NCBI GenBank assembly: GCA_947579665.1
Contig: OX388348.1
Location: 4,154,001 to 4,218,000, forward strand
Direction of reading: 5' to 3'
Source: Sympetrum striolatum
Taxonomy: Eukaryota; Arthropoda; Insecta; Odonata; Libellulidae
Length of the DNA: 64,000 nt
Numbering within the stretch: position 1 is the stretch's first letter; every line of letters begins with the position of its first letter. Positions 55,431 through 64,000 of this stretch are shown here, piece by piece. Position numbers and translations under genes: made by a program. The notes below the pieces were generated by a model. The model was not told the origin of the DNA. It saw only the letters and a program-made list of their open reading frames with translations, and ran no database searches.

Positions 55431-57583
55431 TGTTTGGCTTAACCGACTCATTGATCGTGAATAGATAAGTTCTCACTATTTCACTTTACATACTCCGGGT
55501 ATTGCTTGTCAGGCTAGCACGAGCAGCAAGCACATTCATGTGTAAAATGTTTTTTGTACTAGTAATAATTTTGTCTATAATAGATTGAGGAATATATTTG
55601 AGAGTTTCTTTAAGCTTGCACAGCATAAGCATTTGTCTTGGATAGTCATTCATATTTCAAGCATTGCAGTTGGTTCCTTAACTATATATTGTCTTGCGGC
55701 AGAACCGGAAAGCCTTACGCCAGATTGCTTTTACGGGAAGTTTCAGATTCGAGCTGCTAAAGCTAAGACTCTGTTCAAAGATATCAATGTTAATTAAATT
55801 TTTAATATTCGTACAATTCTTTATCGAAAGTAAAGATAGTTTTGCTATTGTAGTTATGAATATGCATAGTGGAAATTGAAATGAAGTGTATCACTGGGGA
55901 TATTATTTTATTTAAACTGCCATCAAGGTTTACCGATCCAATTAAATTTACCGTGTTTTCCTCATTTGCTCATCGTATTATTAGCAGGCGAAATTCTTAA
56001 TTTTACAACCAAAATTTTGTAAAGTATTAATAGAAATGGAAACTCAGAATTTGGTCGTTTAACACAATTTATGTAGTCAAAACTTCTGTCTCTCCAATGA
56101 CCAAAAAATTTGTTGCAAGAGAAGTTTAGATGTTGAAATTGTTAGTTGTTTTTGGAATATCATCTTTAAATGGTAGATCTTTAGTTTTTGCATTTTAAAT
56201 CTGAACGTACTTTGTGACAAATAAGCCGCTGCTGCGAATGAGCGATCGTTTTGTTTTAACAAGGTTGCCAGCGTTGCCAGCTTCTGCTAGGAGGCGCGTG
56301 TGATCGGTCGGAGCTGCAGAATAGTTGAAGCTTTTCTCGGACTCGGAATTTAAGGAAAATATGACATGCATTCAATGAAATTGCGGCGAATTGCTGAAAA
56401 TATATACCATGGTACGTTTTTGATAAGTCGATACTTGAATTTCCTACGAAATGAAGTAGAAAAATAAAGGAAATACACTAAAATCCCCAACGTTTATATC
56501 ATTGTGTTATTCAAAGATATCCTCTCGTGATGTCTAAACTTTATAATTTTTCATTGGCATTCGAGATCGTAGCCAAAATGCTTATAAGGAAGGCCCCATG
56601 ATAACTGTGAAGAATTTTGTTCCAATGCTGGAATGAATTTTCTTTTCAGTTTCACTTTCACTTTGATCCTATCATATTAAACGAAGCACTTCAATTATGA
56701 AGCATTTCTAAATATAGCACTAAAATCAAAAAGATAACAGAGGCACCATAGTCTGTATATTTTTTTCTGAAGTTTGCATTTATATTTTTAAAATTACTTT
56801 AATTCTAATTACTTATTTCAATATTTTAGAGGTTTATAAAGAGCTTCAAATGCATTTAAGCAGAGGAAGCCTTGGTTGCTGGTTGCAGTTTATGATGGTT
56901 TTAAACCAGTTAGAAGGTTTATTTTCAAGTAATCTCTATTCTTTAACATTGCACTCTTTGTGTATTTGTGCTAATCGTCCTCATAGAATTAAGGAGAATT
57001 TTTGTGTAATGTAAAATTAATTATTGACGAAATAAAATCCCATTAATTGAACTTTGTTTTTGTTCTCTATGAGACAGTATTATGATTCCTACGTATGTTA
57101 TTTGTGATAGTTCAAATGTTGAACAATCAAAGGGAAAAGTTAATTCAAAATTCAAATTGTGTCTGCAGTTCATTCATTATTTGATTGAATATTTATTCAT
57201 TGCCTGAAATTTAATGAGTAGGAAAAAATTAAATTTTAATTTTATGAACACAATGTATAAGATACATAATTACAGAAACTTTAGGTTAAAAAGGGTCTCC
57301 TAGGAGGATGTGAAATATTTATGGTATTTACTGATATTTCAAAATTGTGAAATCATTAATATTTTTTGCAAAAGTTACAATTGATGTTAATGTAGAACAA
57401 TATCCGGTTAAGTCTAAGATTAAAGGTTTATTTTACTAATTGAAGTGACTGTAATGGGACTGTGCAGAAATATTTGCATTGTGGCTCATAAAAATATAAA
57501 AAGTATTAAAAAAATTGCTGCATCACTTAAAATTTAATTTAGTTCACATGAAACACTTGTGGCAGAGGTTTATTTTATATATA
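55431..57583. other. AT-rich region without recognised genes
   Basis: Only short frames. A GC-richer patch at 56255-56345, containing GTTGCCAGCGTTGCCAGC, could be a promoter region, but there is no clear TATA or splice signal. Confidence 0.4.
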
Positions 57584-57879
57584 CAGTGGAACCTCGGTTC
57601 ACGAACTTAATCTGTTCCTGGATCCTGGTCATGAATCGGAGCAAAATACTGGAATGAAGTTGCTCAACCAAACTTAATACAATCATCTTTCTACTCATTT
57701 AAAATAGAGATCTTTGAAAAACTCTATCGGTCAGAACAACAAATACCTCCTTAGCTCTTTCCATCATTCCTTCCAATCATCGTTGCACCCAATCAATACT
57801 CTTCCTTTGTGTTTTTTTCAAATCTGAATAGCTATGTATACATCTCATCTACCCTTTCTTCCTCTCTTCATTTTCAGGT

Positions 57880-58368
57880 TCTTCTCACCCTCTTTTTGCT
57901 GAGATAAATTTGAAAAAGTGGACGGACGCCGCTGGCTGACCTTTATTTATTTATTATTTTTCTTTTCTTTGACGAATATTAATTAGTAGGACATTTCATT
58001 ATATCTGTGATTTTTTTCTCATTTTCTTTCTCACTTTAGTAAATGCTATATTTTTCTATTGTAATTAATAATATGTTTATTTTTCTGTAAATTTATTGAT
58101 TTATGTATTTGCTGTATGTAATTTTATTATTGTATATTCTTCATTGTTATTTTTACTGTGTTTTTGCAGTTGTTTTTCACCCCCCTTCTCTGCGGGTGTT
58201 TTCCCGCAACGTGGGCTTTTCTTTTGCAACCTTCAGTTGCAAAGATTTTTCCCTACACTCTACGCTGTCTTTTTGTTTTAATTTAATTTATACTTGCTCA
58301 TATTCTGACGACATACGAGGTTAGGTGGAAGAGGCCTAACCTCGCCAATAAAGGGTCAAATAAATAAA
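57880..58368 (+). mobile_element. LINE (non-LTR) 3' end inserted in the pogo element
   Basis: A T-rich stretch is followed by GC-richer 3'-UTR-like sequence, a perfect 10-bp hairpin (CGAGGTTAGG at 58316-58325, CCTAACCTCG at 58335-58344), AATAAA at 58347-58352 and a short AAATAAATAAA tail ending at 58368. A conserved 3' hairpin plus an A-rich tail is typical of non-LTR retrotransposons. ATGAATCG occurs at 57631-57638 and at 58369-58376 and might be the target duplication, in which case the insert starts at 57639. The left border is uncertain, and no coding part remains. Confidence 0.55.
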
Positions 58369-58619
58369 ATGAATCGAATTGGTTGTGAACCGAGACTATT
58401 TCTCCCGTTGAAATTAATGTAAATAAATACAATTAATCCATTTCAGACTGAAAATTTGTATTTTTTAAGTGTATTTTTGTTTAGAATACACATAAATAAC
58501 ACGTAAAATTATTTATAAAAAATAAATAAAAATTAAATTTTAATACTTAAGGTGAATATTATTTAAAATTAAATACGTTATGTAAGTTACCTTCGTTGTG
58601 GGGGTCGAGGAGGAGGTGG

Positions 58620-59405
58620 CTAGAGCTGTGAAGATGAATTCCCTTCCACAGAAACAGCAGACAGGTCTGATTTGGTGGTTTTCTGCACATTTTTAGGTGG
58701 ATCTTCTCCTGATTTATAATCTGCTTTACGCACAAAAAATTGATCTAAACAGGTTTGTCTTTTTCTTTGTTGCAAAATTTTTCTGAAGTGCGACATAGCA
58801 TTGTCATTGAAAAGATTAATTGTCCTATTGGCTACGAGTTTGTTCGGGTGGTGTTTCTCAACAAATTCCTGCAACTCACTCCACTTACTACACATATCCT
58901 TTATCACAGCACTAGGAATAGTAACCTCCTCCTCCCCTGACGAATGGTCCACCTGTGGGACAGTCACCTGCTCACTCTGCAATTCAGCAAGCTCTTCAGT
59001 GGTGAATTCTTCAACATGATCATCCACCAACTCCTGCACATCAGCTTCGTCAACCTCCAAGCCCATACTCTTGCTCATGGAAACGATTTCATGAACCACC
59101 TTGACTGCTTCTTCAAACCCCTCAAAGTCTCTTTCTGCGACACAATCAGGCCAAATTTTTCTCCAGGCTGACTGCAAGGTCCGATAAGAAACCTCATTCC
59201 AGGCTTATCGATGAGATTTATGCAGTGATTGAAGTGATTCTTCCAAAATTCTCAAAGGGTTAAATCTGTGTCATTAGTGACCTGGATGCATCTTGTAAAC
59301 AGGGCCTTGGTGTAAAGTTTTTTAAAAATCTGAAATAACCTGTTGATCCATTGGCTGCAGTAATGGGGTTGTATTGGGTGGAAGAAATTCTACCTTGATA
59401 AAATC
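58620..59405 (-). pseudogene. Pogo/Tigger transposase C-terminal half, disrupted
   Basis: Would cut and rejoin DNA at the element ends. The minus strand at about 59405-59328 reads VEFLPPNTTPLLQPMDQQVI, the DDE-superfamily segment with its third acidic residue, and then meets a stop. After a disturbed stretch with at least one more stop near 59208, the frame resumes as WNEVSYRTLQSAWRKIWPDC and stays open to a TAG at 58620. This part has a Glu-rich stretch and the C-terminal signature VEKHHPNKLVANRTINLFND, then SHFRKILQQRKRQTCLDQFF. The helix-turn-helix DNA-binding part and the first Asp are not present. Family assignment is firm; it is inactive. Confidence 0.92.
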
Positions 59406-59837
59406 GTTTTTCGGAGTTTATTTAAATTTCATCGTTTTTTCCTTAATTCGTCTTTATGAGCGTCATTGACTGCGATCAGTTAATAGCTTGCGGAAATGAA
59501 AGAAGACCCATATTGGATAAAAGAATTAAAGAAAATTAGACAAATATAAAATACATTAATTTGAATTTAAGATAGGTAAATGTTATTATATTACTATGGA
59601 ATTTGTTCTGTTTCACTGATAAAGTAATCCGTAAATTGCTCACGAACTGTGTTCACTGATCAACCTGTCTGCAACTGTTTCTATGGAAAGATGCTGTGTT
59701 ATGTCAGGGTTGCCTACTGAACTGGCCTTGGTTGTGAACCGAGTTGTTGTACTCCGAGTCAAAATTTGGTTGCCAAAGCTGGTCGTAAAGCGAGTTGGTC
59801 GTGAACAGAGGTGGTCGTGAACCGAGGTTCCACTGTA

Positions 59838-62640
59838 CATGTAAGTGGTTACTGGGTTACTTAATTATTACTGGGCAAGTATAAGAAGAGTTTAGCGTGG
59901 TTCAATGATTCTTTCTGTTTATCCTACCAAGATACAGGATGCTATATATAGCCTTTACATATGAGCTTTTTATTATTGTATCTTTTCATAGAGAAAAGCA
60001 TCTGTTTCTCATTCTTTACATCATAATTATTCTTTTATATTAGCCTTAGATAACTTATTATATTGCTAAAAGAGTTGAAAGAATTGGCTACACGCTAAAG
60101 AAAGTAGACAAGCTCAACAATTACTTCAAAATATATCCAATCTGAAATCTAAGGTTGATGCATTATGCTTCTTTCTCAGTTTTGTAACTTACTGCCACTA
60201 ACTATAATTAAACTAACAGTATCATTTAAAAATGTCCATATGAATTGTTTGAAGCTCTTCATTAAAACACTCATTTAGTATTTACTAATGATAGTATTCC
60301 TTGTATAATATATCATCTTAATTCTCTGAAAATTTGAATTTCAGGGCAAAATCTTTTGATTGCTTTTTCTGAGTAAATTTGGAAAATTCAGTTACTTTTA
60401 CATAATGGAAGTCAACCAAGTTTGATTAATTTCAATGTAGTGACCCAGATTTTGATTGAGAGGCCATTCTGTTCTTTCCATGAATAGTTTTATTATTCTA
60501 CAATCTCATGCCATTTCTCAAGTTTGATATGTAGATTCCGTGAAGACAAAACCAAATTAATATAATTAATCATCCATTGTTTTTATTCTTCCACATTACT
60601 TTAGTTTTTCTAGCTTATATGATGATGGTGCTCCAATTCACTTCTTGCACATCTTGTCATTGGTTATGATTACAAGGATTATAAAATTCGATATTATGAT
60701 AAACCTGCTTGAAAAATCAATCATGTATTACCCAATATTAATTGATGGATTTATTGCTATGGAAACTGAAATGAAATTCCTTAATTATACTGTAATTTGG
60801 AAGGAATGGTATTTTCTTGAAAGAAAGCAGTGGATTTGAGATTAATAAAACATACAACTACTGTTCACCTTAGTTGCGAACAAACAGGCGGAATCAGATA
60901 GTGCTTTGTTTTTATTTTTCCTTAAATACGGGGATGAAGGGTTGCCTTTAATAAAAAAAGATTCTTTATTGACCAATGAGAATAAATAATGATTGACCAT
61001 TGAGAATAAAGCCCTCAATGAGTCCTGACAAAACCTGGAAGTTAACACACATCTAGAATACCACTCATCTAGCAGAAAATCTGCAGGTCTAGCAAAAATT
61101 CCGTAGATCATTTAATCCCAAATTAAATAGACTTCCATTTTCCATCTACTTTCACAATTTCCTGAAATACATCCAAAAATATTCAAATAAATTGTTTGCC
61201 TTTTAATGTACATATTGGTATTCGCCATAATTAATTTTGAGTTCATATTATAGATTATTCAAAAAACCTTACTGTGGTAAGTACAATATTCAAAGTATAT
61301 AATGTGCATCCTTAGATAATGACTTCAAGAAGGAAATCTGCAATGAAAAACTAAAATTTAATATTGAAGACTTGGAATAGTCAGGTCCCAATGCACTCTG
61401 CAGAGCAGCTGCCATTTAAAAGTTGGTCTATCGTTATAACTTGCTGAGTAAAAGGTGATAAGTAGAGTTAAAAATTTACAATTAAAAAATCACATTGTAA
61501 GATGGAATATTACAAAAAGGGTAATAGAAGGGAAGAGAGCAGGCATAGAATTCTGATGGATATTTAAGAGTATATGTGGTATTTTTCATGTATGTTAACA
61601 AAAAAGAAACACCAATTACTCTGCTACTTCATGCAAAACCTTTCTGCAAGAAACTATGAACATTAATGTTTTTATCTCATAGGGAATTTTTGCAGGTATT
61701 AAACTATCTTACTGAGAACATAGAATTCTCTGTATACATAATAATAAGCTTTTTCATGGAGATACTTTGATATAGCTCTGTAAATGGTACAAATTTTAAA
61801 AATTTACTGGAGTAATTTTTTCTGCAAGGAAGACTCTTTGAAAACGAGAACTAATCTGAAATCATAAGAAGATTGTAATGTGCAAAATTTACTGAAGTTA
61901 AAAAAATTAGCCAACATTTGATATTGAAAACCAATTATTGCTTAAAACATTTTTGGATGAGTTGGGCCTTTGTTTGCATCTCATCTTCCAAATCTCATTG
62001 AGGTTGCTATATGTATGCAAGTAAGTAAGTAAGAATATGTTAGAGAAAGAAATTATCATCTTCTTTCCAAGGTTAGGCATTAAGCCTGCTCCGGTTTCAC
62101 TTGTACAGTGGAACTTTACCATCTTTTCAGAAAGAAATTATCACAGAAAAAAGTCTTAGTCAAAAAAGAACCAATTTACGAAAAAGGAAGAATTTAAATA
62201 TAGAGAGAGGAAATTAATATTTAGGACAATTTTTGTATGTTAGTAGGGTACTTCCTTGGGACTTGTGATTTAATTTTAGTAGATGAGGTTTTTGGCAGTG
62301 ATAATAATTTTACACCATACATTAGCGCTATTCTTTGTAATAGAGGAAATGTGTTCATCAGTTGTCTAAAGCCATTATTTAAACTATGAGATATAGAAGA
62401 TTTATGAGGCAAATAACTTATAGAAAATGTAACACGTAGCTGATTTTCTCTGAGTTGTTAAGACTTGTTTTCAGGTGTCTTTGAGTTTTAACATCCTTCA
62501 AACATGGCTATGTGTTCCCTGCTTCATTAGTAGATGCCTGTGCGTGGGAGGTCACATTATTGGTTTCAAAGAGATATGAGAGATTTAAAGCACAGTGCTT
62601 AATCTGCAGTTGAGAAACAGCTATCTCATCCCTTCAGTTG
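59838..62640. other. AT-rich region without recognised genes
   Basis: Short frames only (up to 89 codons, 60842-61111 minus) with no recognised domain. No tandem repeats, inverted termini or convincing splice-site pairs noticed. Confidence 0.45.
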
Positions 62641-62786
62641 CATCTGTATGAGGAAAGGGGTTTTGGGTTTTATTCGGGTATTTATTAGGGGATTTGTTAG
62701 AGTGAGCACCGAGACCCCTGCTGCTTCGGAGGAAGATATCTGAGATGCACAAGAGGTCGGTCAATCGATCCTCCGTAAACCCCTAT

Positions 62787-62833
62787 GGGTGAGCGGCGAT
62801 GGTGTCCTACTTAGGCGCCATCGTCGCTCGCCC
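62787..62833. repeat. 20-bp-stem hairpin
   Basis: GGGTGAGCGGCGATGGTGTC (62787-62806) pairs with GGCGCCATCGTCGCTCGCCC (62814-62833) at 16 of 20 positions by Watson-Crick pairing, with G-T pairs at most of the others. The loop is 7 nt. Directly followed by a second hairpin. Confidence 0.75.
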
Positions 62834-62837
62834 TTTT

Positions 62838-62860
62838 ACACCGAAAAAAATTTTCGGTGT
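62838..62860. repeat. Perfect 10-bp hairpin
   Basis: ACACCGAAAA and TTTTCGGTGT with a 3-nt loop. It lies 4 bp after the preceding hairpin. The pair lies in a GC-rich stretch that looks like part of an unassigned mobile element. Confidence 0.85.
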
Positions 62861-63049
62861 TTGTACAATGGCATTCATTATCTCCTTCAAAGTGAGTTCA
62901 CCCCTCGTCGGAGGCTCCTGATGATTCCACTTCTACTTGTCCTACCTCGCTGGGGCTGGCGAGAGTCTCGTCCGCCCCTTTCTCACTAAAAGAAATTTCC
63001 AAGTCCAGTGGTGGTGTTGGCTGCTCCCTCGATCACCATCGGTGTAGGG

Positions 63050-63320
63050 CACGTACGGATCTAGAAAAAATTTTTGGGGGGGTCCGATCGAAAAATTTAA
63101 AAATAGAAGATATTTCGGCTTTCACAAAACGTGACGTTAAAATTGTGTTAGACAAACTCGAATTTTTTCGCTAGCGATTGCTTATTAAATTGTGTTTTAT
63201 TTGCGTTATTCGAGTTTCATTTTCGAAAAATAGGCACAAGTGATATTTCGGGGGAGGGGTCCGGACCCCCAGGAGTTCTCCCCCAGAACTCCCTCCCAGG
63301 AGGGAGTTCCTTTTCCCTCG
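63050..63320. repeat. Nested palindromes in an unassigned repeat-like segment
   Basis: Contains AAAAAATTTTTGGGGGGG (about 63067), GGGGTCCGGACCCC (about 63256-63269), GGAGTTCT/AGAACTCC (about 63272-63292) and GAACTCCCTCC/GGAGGGAGTTC. The palindromes overlap. Similar G-run plus GGTCCGGACC sequence is common in dispersed repeats of invertebrates, but I cannot name the family. The 143-codon minus-strand frame across it (63217-63648) runs through the palindromes and is unlikely to be a gene. Confidence 0.6.
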
Positions 63321-64000
63321 CCTCAATAGGAGCACTCCTGCTGATTCCTCTTTCTGCTCCTACTGTACTCGTACCGCGTTGTGCGGGCGGAGTGCCCTTC
63401 GGCGGGAGACGCCTCGTACTCGGAGGGCCGTTAATACGGATCCCTCTTTTTAACCAGCTATATTCGTATTTTTTTACAGAAATAATCATTCTTTTGCTTT
63501 TAATAAGGACATGTCCGACGCACGTGAGATGACTAATTATAATTATCAAAAGTAAATCACGAGAGAGCGCAACTTCGTTCTCTTCGTTATGGAAACTCCG
63601 GTGAGAGATTTTTACTCTGTACTTTATTTCCCTAGCTAAAAAGTCCATGGCGCAATTTATGAGCTTCGTGGAGAGATGCCGTTATTTTGTGTTACTTCAG
63701 GAAAGTTTTCATCAAAAAGACCCATGATTTATCAAAACATTGCACAACTACATAGAATAGTTCTTGAACATATTCTTGACATGTAAGAAACGATTTTAAC
63801 TGTCAAACGACATTTCATTAGAATTTTAGGTAAATTTGCCGTTTGGCACCGTCAGCCATTATTTTTTTCCCCCACTAGATTTAGCCCGATTTCGATGATA
63901 TTTTCAGGGATTATACATCAAAGATGGCGGCTTATAGTTATATTTAATGCAAGTTAGTACCTACTATAATGACTGAGATATCTCGATTTAAGTGACGGAC
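63321..64000. other. Unassigned sequence to the window end
   Basis: GC-rich to about 63450 (GCGGGCGGAGTGCCCTTCGG), then AT-rich. No gene recognised. Confidence 0.4.

Larger units (their letters stand above)
57584..59835 (-). mobile_element. Pogo/Tigger-type DNA transposon, internally deleted (2252 bp)
   Basis: The left end CAGTGGAACCTCGGTTCACG and the right end (CAGTGGAACCTCGGTTCACG on the minus strand) are perfect over 20 bp. TA flanks both (57582-57583 and 59836-59837). The termini begin CAGT, as in pogo/Tigger elements. Subterminal copies of GGTCGTGAACCGAG and variants occur near the right end and at about 58381. The transposase remnant lies on the minus strand, and a LINE tail has landed in the left part. 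The DNA-binding and first catalytic regions of the transposase are missing. Confidence 0.92.

Noticed and set aside
63217..63648. 143-codon minus-strand ORF
   Set aside because: Runs through overlapping palindromes and repeat-like sequence, with no recognisable domain.

Overview
The window reads as eukaryotic heterochromatin, most likely from an arthropod. I see tandem satellites, a minisatellite, and transposons of the Ty1/copia, piggyBac, pogo/Tigger, hAT and mariner types, plus tRNA-headed SINEs and a LINE tail, on an AT-rich background. There are no prokaryotic operons. I recognise no intact conserved host protein gene, so most of the annotation concerns repeats. The arthropod assignment is inferred from the transposon mix, not proven.

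Layout of the first half. Positions 1-18389 are about 80 head-to-tail copies of a 229-bp satellite, with internal segmental duplications. Positions 18390-22625 are a different, hierarchical repeat: a ~1.1-kb higher-order unit (A-B-C-D-E-F) present about 3.7 times. Each subunit carries a minus-strand motif like the T-arm/B-box of a tRNA gene. The 229-bp satellite resumes at 22626-26712 as about 18 copies that decay towards the right. After a short spacer, 26906-32620 is a G-rich minisatellite with a 16-bp unit and a ~1.2-kb higher-order duplication. It ends abruptly inside the reverse transcriptase of a 5'-truncated copia element (32622 to about 34236), whose remaining RT-RNase H frame, polypurine tract and 3' LTR are intact.

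The second half (34-64 kb) is AT-rich, low-copy-looking DNA with many elements. These are a 570-bp mariner-type MITE (36491-37060), a promoter/exon-like start followed by five diverged ~228-bp modules (39.6-40.95 kb), and a G-rich degenerate repeat split by a SINE with a 10-bp target duplication (43.0-43.8 kb). They continue with a hAT MITE with a perfect 8-bp duplication (43934-44566), a 304-bp foldback element (45218-45521), and a nest of a piggyBac relative inside an element with CACAGTG ends (45922-49370). Further right are a decayed coding remnant (50.65-50.91 kb), a second tRNA-like SINE head (51.16 kb), and a candidate two-exon transcription unit (53.65-55.42 kb). The right end holds a pogo/Tigger element with a decayed transposase and a LINE tail inside it (57584-59835), and a GC-rich hairpin cluster (62.65-63.3 kb).

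The most unusual feature is the block of 22 tRNA T-arm/B-box-like motifs inside the 229-bp satellite. It could be an array of old tRNA-derived elements, a Pol III-transcribed satellite, or a TFIIIC-binding boundary; the sequence alone does not decide. The second is the satellite monomer itself, which carries a back-to-back 3'/5' splice-site motif (TTATTTTAG|GTAAGT) in most copies.
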